Assembly: GCF_051903925.1 (NCBI RefSeq)
Contig: NZ_CP173678.1
Coordinates: 186,001 to 250,000 of the forward strand
Source: G051903925 sp051903925
Lineage (GTDB): Bacteria; Pseudomonadota; Alphaproteobacteria; Zavarziniales; Zavarziniaceae
Length of the DNA stretch: 64,000 bases
Direction: 5' to 3'
Position numbers and translations under genes: made by a program. The first letter of the stretch is position 1; the number at the start of each line of letters is the position of its first letter. Below, piece by piece: positions 25,965 to 34,610 of this stretch. The notes under the pieces were generated by a model. That model ran no database searches, had not been told where the DNA came from, and saw only the letters and a program-made list of their open reading frames with translations.

Positions 25965-26765
25965 ATGAGTTTGGAGACATTGGTGGTCGAGACGGCGGAT
26001 GCGATCCGTACGATCCGCCTGAACCGGCCCCAGGTGCTGAACGCGCTCAACGCCCGGATGTGGCAGGAACTGACCGACGTCCTGGACGAGACGGCCGCCG
26101 ACCCGGAGGTGCGCGCCGTCCTGCTGACGGGCGCGGGCCGGGCCTTCTGCGCCGGCGCCGATCTCAGCACGCCGCCGTCGGCCGGGGATTCGCGCGATCC
26201 TGGCGACCGCTCCGCCGAGTCGATGCACACCCTCATCAATCCGATGGTGATGAAGCTGGCGACCCTGCCAAAGCCCGTGGTGTGCGCCGTGAACGGCGTC
26301 GCCGCCGGCGGCGGAGTGGGTCTGGCGCTGGCTTGCGACGTCGTCGTTTCGGCCCGGTCGGCGACGTTCATCCAGGTCTTTGGCCCGCAGCTGGGCATCG
26401 TGCCCGACATGGGCTGCTCGTGGTTCCTGCCGCACCTGGTGGGGCGCCAGCGGGCGCTGGGCCTTGCCCTGCTGGGCGACCGCCTGCCGGCCGAGACGGC
26501 GGCGGAATGGGGCCTGATCTGGAAGGCGGTCGACGATGCGGCCCTGGCAGAGGAAGCGGGCGCCATCGCGCGCAAGCTGGCCGCCGGGCCCACGATCGGC
26601 TTTGGCCTGATCAAGAAGGCGATTACCGCCGCCGCCAACCAGGACCTGGCGGCCTCACTTCACCTGGAGGCGGAGTCGCAGCGCATCGCCTTCCGTACCG
26701 AGGACACGAAGGAGGGCGTGCTCGCCTTCGTCCAGAAGCGCAAAGCCAATTTCAAGGGCCGTTGA
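25965..26765 (+). CDS. Enoyl-CoA hydratase/isomerase family protein, PaaG-like (first of two)
   Basis: A crotonase-fold protein of 266 residues. The CoA/oxyanion segment is 'LLTGAGRAFCAGADLS' and 'NGVAAGGGVGLALACDVV'. In the catalytic loop the classic hydratase Glu pair is missing, while 'LGIVPDMGCSWFLPHLVG' carries the Asp typical of PaaG-type isomerases, so an isomerase role on a ring or unsaturated acyl-CoA is more likely than simple hydration (inference). The ATG at 25965 has GGGAGGGG upstream. One base separates it from the next, related gene. Confidence 0.88.
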   Translation: MSLETLVVETADAIRTIRLNRPQVLNALNARMWQELTDVLDETAADPEVRAVLLTGAGRAFCAGADLSTPPSAGDSRDPGDRSAESMHTLINPMVMKLATLPKPVVCAVNGVAAGGGVGLALACDVVVSARSATFIQVFGPQLGIVPDMGCSWFLPHLVGRQRALGLALLGDRLPAETAAEWGLIWKAVDDAALAEEAGAIARKLAAGPTIGFGLIKKAITAAANQDLAASLHLEAESQRIAFRTEDTKEGVLAFVQKRKANFKGR

Positions 26766-26766
26766 G

Positions 26767-27561
26767 ATGACTGAACATTCCCGCGTCAAGACCGAGATCA
26801 AGGACGGCATCGCCGTTCTGACCCTGAACCACCCGGAGGCGATGAACGCCGTCTCCCTCGCCATGCTGCGTGGCCTGGATGCGGCGCTGAAGGAGATCGA
26901 GGCGCCCGACAGCGGCGCGCGCGTCCTGATCATCACCGGCGCCGGCCGTGGCTTCTGCGCTGGCGCCAACCTGACCGACAGTGAGCGCGGTTCGGTCGGC
27001 CAGGGCGATGCCGGCTATGTCCTGGAAGCCTATTACCACCCGCTGTTCTTCCGCCTGCGCGACCTGAAGATGCCGATCATCACGGCGGTCAATGGCGCCG
27101 CCGCCGGCGTTGGCATGAGCCTGGCCCTGTCGGGCGACCTGTGCGTGGCGGCGAAGTCGGCCAGCTTCCTCCAGGCGTTCACACGCATCGGCCTGATCCC
27201 CGATGGCGGCTCGACCTACCTGCTGCCGCGCCTGATCGGCAAGGCGCGCACGGCGGAGCTCGTCCTGCTGGCCGAGAAGCTGCCGGCCGAGAAGGCGGTG
27301 GAATGGGGCCTGATCTACAGCGCCGTCGACGACGACAAGCTGATGGAGACGGCGATGGGCCTGGCCACCAAACTGGCCGCCGGCCCGACGCTCGCCTATG
27401 CCATGGCGCGCAAGGCGCTGGCCGCCTCGCCCGACCAGACCTATGAGCGGCAGCTGGACATGGAGCGGCAGCTGCAGCGCGTGGCCGGTGCGTCCGAGGA
27501 CTTCAAGGAGGGCGTGAAGGCCTTTGTCGAGAAGCGCCCGGCCAAGTTCCAGGGCCGCTGA
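26767..27561 (+). CDS. Enoyl-CoA hydratase/isomerase family protein, PaaG-like (second of two)
   Basis: A paralogue of the preceding gene, 264 residues. 'LIITGAGRGFCAGANLTD' and 'NGAAAGVGMSLALSGDL' form the oxyanion and CoA site, and 'RIGLIPDGGSTYLLPRLIG' again has the PaaG-type Asp rather than the hydratase Glu. Both paralogues end in the same type of tail (FKEGVKAF..KRPAKFQGR). It starts one base after the stop of the first paralogue, so both are probably one transcript and may act as partners or on different chain types. Confidence 0.88.
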   Translation: MTEHSRVKTEIKDGIAVLTLNHPEAMNAVSLAMLRGLDAALKEIEAPDSGARVLIITGAGRGFCAGANLTDSERGSVGQGDAGYVLEAYYHPLFFRLRDLKMPIITAVNGAAAGVGMSLALSGDLCVAAKSASFLQAFTRIGLIPDGGSTYLLPRLIGKARTAELVLLAEKLPAEKAVEWGLIYSAVDDDKLMETAMGLATKLAAGPTLAYAMARKALAASPDQTYERQLDMERQLQRVAGASEDFKEGVKAFVEKRPAKFQGR

Positions 27562-27564
27562 GCC

Positions 27565-28704
27565 ATGGGCCGGGGCGGATCGCTGCGCCGGCTCCTGGGC
27601 GCGGGGCTGTGTGCCTTGAGCCTGTGGACCCTGGCGCCTGCCCCGGCCGCCCTGGCGGAGGACATGGCGCCGGCCGCCGCCCCCCAGCGCTGGATTGTCG
27701 ATACCGATCTGGCGCTGGACGACACGATCGCGCTGCTGCTGATGACGCGGGCGGCGGACGTGCAGATCGGGGCGGTGACGCTGGCGGCCAGCGGGGCGAC
27801 CCGCTGCAATCCCGGCGTCGAACAGCTGTCGCGACTGCTGGTCCTGGCTGGCGGCCCGGTCGCAGGCGTGCCGATCGGCTGCGGCTATGACCTGGGCCTG
27901 GACGGCTATGCCGTCTATCCCGACGAGTGGCGACGGCCGCGCATCGACTATCCCGGCTTCGACCTGCCCCAGGCCGAGCATCGCGAGGCAGCGGGCGCGC
28001 CCGAGCTGATCCTGCGCGCCCTGCGCGAGAGCCACGAGCCGGTCTCGATCCTGGCGCTGGGGCCGCTCACGAACCTGGCCGTGGCCTTCACCCTTGAGCC
28101 GATGCTGAAGGAGAAGGTGAAGCGCATCGTGGTCATGGGCGGCGCGCTGTCGGTCCCCGGCAATGTCCAGGTTGCCGGGACCACCGACCACCTGACCAAC
28201 CGGGTGGCGGAGTGGAACTTCTACCTGGACCCGGTCGCCGCGCGGCTGGTGTTCGAAACCGGCGTACCGATCACCCTGGTGCCGCTGGACGCCACCAACC
28301 GGCTGCCGCTGACCGCCGGCTTTGCCGACCGCCTGGCGGAGCAGGCTGCAAGCGACCCCGCGCGCTATGTCGCCGCGATGCTGAAGGCGAACCGCGGCCT
28401 GCTGGTCAGCGGCCAGTTCCGCTTCTGGGATCCGCTGGCGGCCCTGGTCGCCCTGGACCCCGGCCTGTGCACGACAGAGGTGCGCAGCATCCTGGTCAAT
28501 GCGGATCCGGCGTCCGACGGCACGCCGCCCCCGACGGGCCTGCCCCTGGCACGGGTCGACGGCCAGCCGCGCCGCGTCCTGGATCCGGACCGGGCCGGCC
28601 AGACGGCGATCGACCCGCAGGGCCGCACGGTTGATGTGTGCCTCTCCGTGCCGCTGGACGAGGTCGAGGCGCGGATCATCCAGGGGCTCAATCGCGGCGG
28701 CTGA
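27565..28704 (+). CDS. Exported nucleoside hydrolase (IUNH family)
   Basis: Cleaves the N-glycosidic bond of nucleosides, releasing base and ribose. 379 residues with an N-terminal signal peptide ('LLGAGLCALSLWTLAPAPAALA'; core ALSLWTLAPAPAALA). The metal motif reads 'DTDLALDD' where most members have DTDPGxDD; all the Asp residues remain. 'ILALGPLTNLAVAF', 'EWNFYLDPVAARLVF' and 'PLDATNRLPL' correspond to the other conserved blocks. Periplasmic location would serve nucleoside salvage. It follows the crotonases by 3 bp, but no functional link is evident. Confidence 0.87.
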   Translation: MGRGGSLRRLLGAGLCALSLWTLAPAPAALAEDMAPAAAPQRWIVDTDLALDDTIALLLMTRAADVQIGAVTLAASGATRCNPGVEQLSRLLVLAGGPVAGVPIGCGYDLGLDGYAVYPDEWRRPRIDYPGFDLPQAEHREAAGAPELILRALRESHEPVSILALGPLTNLAVAFTLEPMLKEKVKRIVVMGGALSVPGNVQVAGTTDHLTNRVAEWNFYLDPVAARLVFETGVPITLVPLDATNRLPLTAGFADRLAEQAASDPARYVAAMLKANRGLLVSGQFRFWDPLAALVALDPGLCTTEVRSILVNADPASDGTPPPTGLPLARVDGQPRRVLDPDRAGQTAIDPQGRTVDVCLSVPLDEVEARIIQGLNRGG

Positions 28705-28779
28705 CACGCCCGCATTGCGGCGGTTGCACGGCCCCGCCCGACGGCTAAGATCCGCGCCACCAAGGTGGGAGGAGCCAAG

Positions 28780-29235
28780 ATGCGTGTCGTCGAGTTCGCC
28801 GAAGTCAGGAACCTGGTCGGGCAGGAGGTTGGCGCCTCCGAATGGCTGCTGATCGACCAGGACCGCATCAACAAGTTCGCGGAAGCGACCGGCGACCACC
28901 AGTGGATCCATGTCGATCCGGCCCGTGCCGCCAAGGAACTGCCGACTGGCAAGACCATCGCGCACGGCTTCCTGACGCTGTCGCTGCTGCCCGTGCTGAT
29001 GGGCGAGATCATGAAGATCAACGGCGTCTCCCGCGGGATCAACTACGGCTCGAACCGCGTGCGCTTCACCAACATGGTGCCCGTCGGCAGCCGCGTGCGC
29101 GCGCGCCAGACGGTGAAGGCGGTGGACGAGGTCAAGGGTGGCGGCCAGCAGATCACGAACGAAGTCACGGTCGAGATCGAGGGCCAGGACCGCCCGGCCC
29201 TGGTGGCCGAGTCGATCACCGTCGTCTATCCCTGA
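28780..29235 (+). CDS. MaoC-like dehydratase
   Basis: A 151-residue single hot-dog-fold protein related to R-specific enoyl-CoA hydratases. The family core is 'DQDRINKFAEATGDHQWIHV', containing the catalytic Asp and His, followed by 'GKTIAHGFLTLSLLPVL', and 'NYGSNRVRFTNMVPVGSRVR' later. It could supply (R)-3-hydroxyacyl-CoA for polyester synthesis, which would suit the nearby phasin, but this is inference. The ATG at 28780 has GGGAGGAG upstream. Confidence 0.92.
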   Translation: MRVVEFAEVRNLVGQEVGASEWLLIDQDRINKFAEATGDHQWIHVDPARAAKELPTGKTIAHGFLTLSLLPVLMGEIMKINGVSRGINYGSNRVRFTNMVPVGSRVRARQTVKAVDEVKGGGQQITNEVTVEIEGQDRPALVAESITVVYP

Positions 29236-29243
29236 GGCTGGCC

Positions 29244-29801
29244 ATGGCGATGCGCATGCGCCCCGGCCCGTGGCTTGCGGCCCTGGCCGTGGCCCTGCCC
29301 ATCTCGGCCGCCCTTGCGGGGGCGGTCGAGTTGAAGCCGCCACCGGGGGCCGAGGATGGACCAAGGATCGTCGAGTACCTGCGCGGCCAGCCGGCCACGC
29401 TGCTCGACCTGTCCCTGGTTCGCCTGGACGCCCGCCTGGCGGCGGTCGGTGCCGCGCATCGCTTCTGGGCGCATGCCAGCGCCCAGGACGGCGTCATCCG
29501 CGTCTACGCCTATGACGACCGCCGGCCGATCAGTCCTGCGTCGTGCAAGGAGGTCCTGGACGCGATCCGCTTCGACGCGGGCGTCGACCTTGAGACTGGC
29601 GGCCCGATCGAGCCGGCGAGCGGCTATGCCAGCCTGTTTAGCTATCCGCGGATCCGCGAGATCGAGGTCAGCGACACCTACATGGAAACGGTCGACGCCA
29701 TGCTGATGGTCAAGGTCGTGCTCGGCACCACCGGGGACGGCCAGGGCCTTGTCTGCGACGCGGCCCTGCTCGCCAAGGACTTCACCCACAGCGCCCAGTA
29801 G
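29244..29801 (+). CDS. Small exported protein of unknown function
   Basis: 185 residues with a clear signal peptide ('WLAALAVALPISAALAGAVE') and no further membrane segment. The mature part has no motif I recognise; a single Cys near 'SPASCKEVLDAIRF' and another in 'GLVCDAALLAKDF' could form a disulphide. It begins 8 bp after the maoC-like gene, so it may share its transcript. The start may be the ATG at 29244 or the one 6 bp later. Confidence 0.7.
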   Translation: MAMRMRPGPWLAALAVALPISAALAGAVELKPPPGAEDGPRIVEYLRGQPATLLDLSLVRLDARLAAVGAAHRFWAHASAQDGVIRVYAYDDRRPISPASCKEVLDAIRFDAGVDLETGGPIEPASGYASLFSYPRIREIEVSDTYMETVDAMLMVKVVLGTTGDGQGLVCDAALLAKDFTHSAQ

Positions 29802-29819
29802 AGGGTGCCTGCGGGTGCT

Positions 29820-29856
29820 GCGTGCCGGGCGGGGCGTACGACCCCGCCCGCCACGC
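29820..29856. terminator. Bidirectional hairpin between convergent units
   Basis: GGGCGGGG (29827-29834) and CCCCGCCC (29842-29849) pair perfectly around the loop CGTACGA. GCGTG and CACGC extend the stem on the far side of a 2-bp mismatch. It ends at the base before the potC-like stop codon and lies 18 bp after the exported protein's stop. There is no T tract, so efficiency is unknown. Confidence 0.6.
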
Positions 29857-30687
29857 CTACCCCCTGATGCCGCGCAGGCGGTCGGAGCGGCGGCGCAGCA
29901 GTTCCACCGTCAGCAGCAGAAGCGACGAGACCAGGACAAGCACCGTGGCGGCGGCCGTGATCGTCGGGCTGATCTCCTCGCGGATGCCCGAGAACATCTG
30001 ACGCGGCAGCGTGCGCTGTTCGGGGCTGGCGATGAAGATCACCGTCACCACCTCGTCGAACGAGGTGACGAAGGCGAACAGCGCGCCCGAGATCATGCCC
30101 GGCAGGATGACCGGCAGTGTCACCTTGAAGAAGGTCATGATCGGCGGCGCGCCCAGGCTGGCCGCCGCCCGCGCCAGGTTGCGGTCGAAGCCCGACAGCG
30201 TTGCCGTCACGGTGATCACCACGAACGGCACCGCCAGCACGGTATGGGCCAGCACGATCCCCGGATAGGTGTTGACGACCCCATACCAGGCAAAGGCAAA
30301 GAACAGGCCGACGGCCGTGATCACCACGGGCACGATCATCGGCGAGATCAGGATGCTCATGACCAGGGTGCGATAGGGAAAGCCCGGCCGGGACAGGCCG
30401 AGCGCCGCCAGGGTGCCCAGAACCGTCGCCAGAAGCGTCGTCGCGGTCGCGATCAGGAACGAGGTGAAGAGCGCGCTGGTCCAGCGCTCGTTGGTGAAGA
30501 AGTCCTCGTACCATTGCAGCGACAGGCCGGGCAGCGGATAGGTGAAGAACCGTTCCGAGCTGAACGACAGCGGCATGATGGTCAGGATGGGCGCGATCAG
30601 GAACAGCAGGATCGCGGCACAGATGGCCAGGAAGGTCCATTTCCAGACCCGTTCGACGGGCGAGGCATGGCTCGGAAGTTCGTACAT
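29857..30687 (-). CDS. ABC transporter permease, PotC type (polyamine/opine family)
   Basis: Second inner-membrane permease of a polyamine-type importer, 276 residues with six predicted helices. The EAA loop is 'RAAASLGAPPIMTFFKVTLP', the ATPase contact. The periplasmic 'PLSFSSERFFTYPLPGLSLQWYEDFF' part (core FFTYPLPGLSLQWYEDFF) is typical of PotC/PotI. The start ATG at 30685-30687 overlaps the stop of the upstream permease by one base (TGATG). It is the last gene of the five-gene operon. Confidence 0.93.
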   Translation of the reverse strand: MYELPSHASPVERVWKWTFLAICAAILLFLIAPILTIMPLSFSSERFFTYPLPGLSLQWYEDFFTNERWTSALFTSFLIATATTLLATVLGTLAALGLSRPGFPYRTLVMSILISPMIVPVVITAVGLFFAFAWYGVVNTYPGIVLAHTVLAVPFVVITVTATLSGFDRNLARAAASLGAPPIMTFFKVTLPVILPGMISGALFAFVTSFDEVVTVIFIASPEQRTLPRQMFSGIREEISPTITAAATVLVLVSSLLLLTVELLRRRSDRLRGIRG

Positions 30688-31937
30688 CAGCCGAGCCTCA
30701 TCTTGTCGATGCCGATCAGGCGGTTGAACACGAAGTAGAGCACCAGGGTGGACAACAGCAGCAGGCCGCCCAGCGCCGCGGCCAGGCCCCAGACCAGGTC
30801 CCGGTTCATGTAGCTGGCGATGAACGCGCTCACCATCTGGTCCGTGGCACCCCCCACCAGGGCAGGGGTGATGTAGAAGCCCAGGCATAGGATGAAGGTA
30901 ATCAGGCAGCCGGCGCCGATCCCTGGGATGGTCTGCGGGAAGTAGACCTTCCAGAAGGCATAGAACGGCCCCGCCCCCAGCGAGCGCGCGGCGCGCACAT
31001 GGCTGGGCGGGATCGACTTCATGACGCTGAAGATCGGCAGCAGCGTGAACGGCAGCTGGATATGCGTCATCGCGATGATCGTGCCGAAGCGGGAGAAGAT
31101 CAGCTGCAATCGCTCCGTCGTCAGGCCCACGGCGACCAGGGCGTCGTTGATCGGGCCATTGGTCTGCAGCAGCACGAACCAGGCCGTGGTGCGGACCAGC
31201 AGCGACGTCCAGAACGGCAGCAGGACCAGGATCAGCACCAGGTTCGAGGTACGGGTGGGCAGCCGCGCCATCAGGTAGGCGACGGGGAAACCCAGGACCA
31301 GGGTCCAGGCCGTGACCTGGAAGCTGATCCAAAAGGTCCGGATGAAGATGTCGTTGAAGATCGCCTGGTCGGGCGCATTGCGGACGATCTCGTCCGTCGG
31401 CGTCTGGCGCAGGTCAAGTGCCGTCAGCAGGTAGTACCAGGTGAAGGGACTGGCCTCGCGTCGCAGGACGGACCACGTCTCCGGCTTGCCCCAGATCGCG
31501 TCGGCCTTGATCACCGCGTCCTTCCACGGACCCGCCTGGACCTTGTCGAGCGCGCGGCCGGTGCCGATCACCTTGGACCGGATGCCGGGGATCTCGTAGT
31601 TCAGGCGCTTGCCGATCAGGGCCGTCGTCTTGACCGCATGGGCTGCCTTCAGGTCCATGGCAAAGGCCTGGTACACGCTCTCTGGCGGCAGGTCCCCTTC
31701 CGTCCAGTCCGGCATGGCCTGGATCAGGTTGGGCAGGTTGTCCGCGATCTCGCCGTTGTCGAAGATCCGCAGCATCAGCGAACCGATCGGCAGCAGGAAG
31801 GTCGCGAGCAGGAACACGAACAGCGGCGCCACCAGCAGCAGGGCCCCCATCTTGCGCCGGCGCTCGGCCCGGGCGAGTTGGAGCTTCAGCGGTACGGCAC
31901 CGTCGCCCGGCCCCATGGCCATGCTTGCGACAGACAT
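30687..31937 (-). CDS. ABC transporter permease, PotB type
   Basis: First permease, 416 residues. The EAA loop is 'RAARSLGAGPFYAFWKVYFP'. Between the first membrane helix (about 31-55) and the next (about 205) there is an extended periplasmic segment of about 150 residues, which is longer than in the E. coli PotB but seen in some relatives. The start ATG has GAGGAAAG upstream. Directly follows the first binding protein after a hairpin. Substrate unknown beyond the family. Confidence 0.92.
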   Translation of the reverse strand: MSVASMAMGPGDGAVPLKLQLARAERRRKMGALLLVAPLFVFLLATFLLPIGSLMLRIFDNGEIADNLPNLIQAMPDWTEGDLPPESVYQAFAMDLKAAHAVKTTALIGKRLNYEIPGIRSKVIGTGRALDKVQAGPWKDAVIKADAIWGKPETWSVLRREASPFTWYYLLTALDLRQTPTDEIVRNAPDQAIFNDIFIRTFWISFQVTAWTLVLGFPVAYLMARLPTRTSNLVLILVLLPFWTSLLVRTTAWFVLLQTNGPINDALVAVGLTTERLQLIFSRFGTIIAMTHIQLPFTLLPIFSVMKSIPPSHVRAARSLGAGPFYAFWKVYFPQTIPGIGAGCLITFILCLGFYITPALVGGATDQMVSAFIASYMNRDLVWGLAAALGGLLLLSTLVLYFVFNRLIGIDKMRLG

Positions 31938-31955
31938 CAGCTTTCCTCATCTGGT

Positions 31956-31983
31956 GCCACCCCCGCCAGGTGCCGGGGGCGGC
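31956..31983 (-). terminator. Possible stem-loop between binding protein and permease genes
   Basis: CCCCC (31960-31964) and GGGGG (31975-31979) pair, and GCC/GGC extend the stem beyond one A-C mismatch. It lies between the stop of the binding protein gene and the permease ribosome site. No T tract. Such a structure could protect the upstream message and lower permease expression; the pairing is only moderate. Confidence 0.35.
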
Positions 31984-32032
31984 CGTCTCAGTCAGTCAAA
32001 GGGCGGACCCTGCAACAGTGTTCGTCTTCCGC

Positions 32033-33106
32033 CTATTGCGCCAGCCAGGTGTTGAAGCGACGACGCAGCTCCTCGCCATTGTTGCCCCAGTAGTCGTAGT
32101 CGGCGATGAAGGCGGTCTTCATGTTCTCGGGCGCGGTCGGCATGGTGGGCAGGATCTTGGGGTCGATCTTCGCTGCCGCGTCCGGATTGGCGGGGCCGTA
32201 GGCGATCCACTTGGTCTGCTCGGCCATCGGCTCCGGCTGGCTGGCCCACGAGATGAAGCGATAGGCTTCCTCGGCGTTGGGCGTCCCCTTGGGGATCATC
32301 CACAGGTCGAAGTCCAGCTGCTGGTTCTCCCAGACGATCTTGAAGGGCTTGCCCTCCTTGTCGATCGCGGCCTGGATGCGGCCGTTCCAGGCGGTGGACA
32401 TGATGACTTCGCCATCGGCCAGCAGCTGCGGCGGCTGGGCGCCTGCCTCCCACCACACGACGCTTGCCTTGATCGTGTCCAGCTTGGCGAAGGCGCGGTC
32501 CACGCCCTCCGGCGTCGACAGGACCTCATAGACCTTGTCGACGGCAACACCGTCGGCGATCAGGGCGAATTCCAGGTTGGCCAGCGGCGTCTTCCACATG
32601 CCGCGCTTGCCCGGGAACTTGGCCAGGTCGAAGAAGTCCGCCCAGGATGTCGGTCCATTGGGCAGCTTGGTCGAATCATAGGCAAAGATCGTCGAATAGG
32701 TGATGTTGGGAACGGCGCATTCGAAGAACTCGGCGCCGATCATCTTCTCCTTGGTGACGGTCGTGATCTTGGACCAGTCGATCGGCACGACCAGGCCCTC
32801 GTCGCAGGCCTGGCGGGCGACGGAGGTGTCGCTGTCGATCAGGTCCCAGGTGACGGAGCCGGCCTCGACCATGGCGCGGATCTTGGCGATCTCGCCGCTC
32901 CATTCGTCCTCGATGATCTTGGTGCCCATCGCGGTATAGGGCTTGAAGAACGCCTCCCGCTGGCTGAGCTGGTAGGCGCCGCCCCAGGATACGACTCGCA
33001 GCTCGGCGGCCTGGGCCGCCTCGCTGAATCCGGTCCCCAGGGCGCCAGCGGCAAGGGCCGCCAGGACCGACATCGACAGCATGCGGCGCGTGAAGGTGAA
33101 CGTCAT
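32033..33106 (-). CDS. Periplasmic substrate-binding protein, PotD-like (copy A)
   Basis: Binds the transported solute for the ABC importer. 357 residues: signal peptide ('LAALAAGALGTGFSEAAQA'), then 'AELRVVSWGGAYQLSQREAF' and the SBP family block 'LFDLAKFPGKRG'-like 'FFDLAKFPGKRGMW'. It closes with the same terminal block as copy B. It is strongly similar to copy B over its whole length; differences cluster at the ligand-facing segments ('VPIDWSKITTVTKE', 'KLPNGPTSWADFF'). The ATG at 33106 has GGGAGAAG upstream. Substrate unknown; polyamine, opine or a related cation are candidates. Confidence 0.92.
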   Translation of the reverse strand: MTFTFTRRMLSMSVLAALAAGALGTGFSEAAQAAELRVVSWGGAYQLSQREAFFKPYTAMGTKIIEDEWSGEIAKIRAMVEAGSVTWDLIDSDTSVARQACDEGLVVPIDWSKITTVTKEKMIGAEFFECAVPNITYSTIFAYDSTKLPNGPTSWADFFDLAKFPGKRGMWKTPLANLEFALIADGVAVDKVYEVLSTPEGVDRAFAKLDTIKASVVWWEAGAQPPQLLADGEVIMSTAWNGRIQAAIDKEGKPFKIVWENQQLDFDLWMIPKGTPNAEEAYRFISWASQPEPMAEQTKWIAYGPANPDAAAKIDPKILPTMPTAPENMKTAFIADYDYWGNNGEELRRRFNTWLAQ

Positions 33107-33512
33107 CGGCTTCTCCCTGCGTTCCGGCCCCCCGGCCGGTCGATTGCGAAGTCGTGGGTCGGCAGGGGCATCTGCCCGCTGCTTTCCTTCTCCTGTCCCG
33201 CTCCTGCTCGCTTTTTCTCCCCCGGCAGTCCTTGACCAGACCGGCCCCGACGGCGTGCCGTGCGCCCCGCCGGATCCGCCCGGGGCCTGCCCGCCCCGGA
33301 TTCCACAAACCATTCCTGCAATTACCGGGCCACGACCATCGGCTTGGCCTGCGATCCGCCGGTCAGGCGGCCGCGACCGTTGCGCGGGCGACCATCAGTA
33401 CACTTACAACAGCTCCGGACCGCCACCGGCTGACCGACATGACACCCAATCCTTCGGCTTGGCGTGGACGCCCGGCGCGCAGCCGGGCGTCCCGTGACGA
33501 ACCTGGCGTCCC
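33107..33512. other. 406-bp gap between the two binding-protein genes
   Basis: No coding sequence is supported. The part nearest copy A is GC-rich and without clear promoter hexamers. The part nearest copy B holds the hairpin listed at 33467-33491. The gap is much larger than the other gaps of this operon, so copy A may have its own promoter or arise by processing. Confidence 0.5.
33467..33491 (-). terminator. Perfect hairpin after binding protein copy B
   Basis: GACGCCCGGC (33467-33476) and GCCGGGCGTC (33482-33491) form a perfect 10-bp stem with a 5-nt loop, 21 bp after the stop of copy B. There is no T tract on the minus strand, so it is better seen as a 3'-protecting or attenuating structure than as a full terminator. 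Confidence 0.6.
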
Positions 33513-34550
33513 TTACTGGGCCAGCCAGGTGTTGAAGCGGCGACGCAGTTCCTCGCCGTTATTGCCCCAGTAGTCATAGTCGGTGAACAGCGCCACCTTC
33601 AGGTTCTCGGGCGCGGAGGGCAGCTTGGGCAGGACCGCCGCGTCGACGAACGGCGCGGCGTCCACATTGGCCGGGCCATAGGCGATGTACTTGCTCTGGT
33701 TGGCCATGACATCGGCCTTGCTGGCCCAGGCGATGAAGGCCCAGGCCGCATCCGTGTTGGGCGAGCCCTTCGGAATGGCCCACAGGTCATAGTCGGGCAG
33801 CTGGCCCTCCCAGATGATCTTGAAGGGCTTGCCGTCCTTGTCGATCGCGGTCTGGATGCGGCCGTTCCAGGCGGTGGTCATGACCACCTCGCCGTCGGCC
33901 AGGAGCTGCGGCGGCTGGGCGCCCGCTTCCCACCAGACGACGCTGCCCTTGATGGTGTCCAGCTTGGCAAAGGCGCGATCCACGCCTTCCGGCGTCGACA
34001 GCGTCTCATAGACCTTGTCCAGCGGCACGCCGTCGGCGATCAGCGCGAACTCCAGGTTACCGTACGGGTTCTTCTGCAGGCCGCGCTTGCCCGGGAACTT
34101 GGCCAGGTCGAACAGGTCGGCGACGCTGGTCGGAGCAGGCGTCAGCTTGGTCGTGTCATAGGCGATGATGGTCGAGTAGAGGATCGTGGTGACGCCGCAT
34201 TCGAAGGCGTCGGAGCCGATCATCTTCTCCTTCGGTACGCCGATCTTTTCCCAGTCATTGGGCAGGATCAGGCCCTCGTCGCAGGCCTGGCGCGCCGTCT
34301 GCGTGTCGACGTCCACGACGTCCCAGGTGACGGATCCGGACTCGACCATGGCGCGGATCTTGGCGATCTCGCCGCTGTACTCGTCCTCGATGATCTTGGT
34401 GCCCGTGGCCGCCGTGTATGGCTTGAAATACGCCTCCCGCTGGCTCTCGGTGTAGGCGCCTCCCCAGGACGTGATCCGCAGGTCCGCGGCATGCGCCGCG
34501 CCCGCGATTGCTGTCAGCGCCAGAACGCCAGACAGGAGTGTCATTCTCAT
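33513..34550 (-). CDS. Periplasmic substrate-binding protein, PotD-like (copy B)
   Basis: The second binding protein, 345 residues with a short signal peptide ('LSGVLALTAIAGAAHA'). Start of the mature part is 'ADLRITSWGGAYTESQREAY'. Long blocks are shared with copy A, for example 'LSTPEGVDRAFAKLDTIK', 'VVWWEAGAQPPQLLADGEV' and the final 'NNGEELRRRFNTWLAQ'. The ribosome site is GAGGGAG. It lies between the ATPase gene and copy A, so the two came from a tandem duplication and probably feed the same permease pair. Confidence 0.92.
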   Translation of the reverse strand: MRMTLLSGVLALTAIAGAAHAADLRITSWGGAYTESQREAYFKPYTAATGTKIIEDEYSGEIAKIRAMVESGSVTWDVVDVDTQTARQACDEGLILPNDWEKIGVPKEKMIGSDAFECGVTTILYSTIIAYDTTKLTPAPTSVADLFDLAKFPGKRGLQKNPYGNLEFALIADGVPLDKVYETLSTPEGVDRAFAKLDTIKGSVVWWEAGAQPPQLLADGEVVMTTAWNGRIQTAIDKDGKPFKIIWEGQLPDYDLWAIPKGSPNTDAAWAFIAWASKADVMANQSKYIAYGPANVDAAPFVDAAVLPKLPSAPENLKVALFTDYDYWGNNGEELRRRFNTWLAQ

Positions 34551-34610
34551 TCGTCAGGCTCCCTCAACCGCCGGCGTCGTGCCGGCTCTCCCCCAAACAC
34601 GGCCGGAACC

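Noticed and set aside
26752..29364. Open frame of 870 codons on the minus strand over the crotonase and nucleoside hydrolase genes
   Set aside because: Antisense shadow with the same biased composition; no ribosome site or domain.
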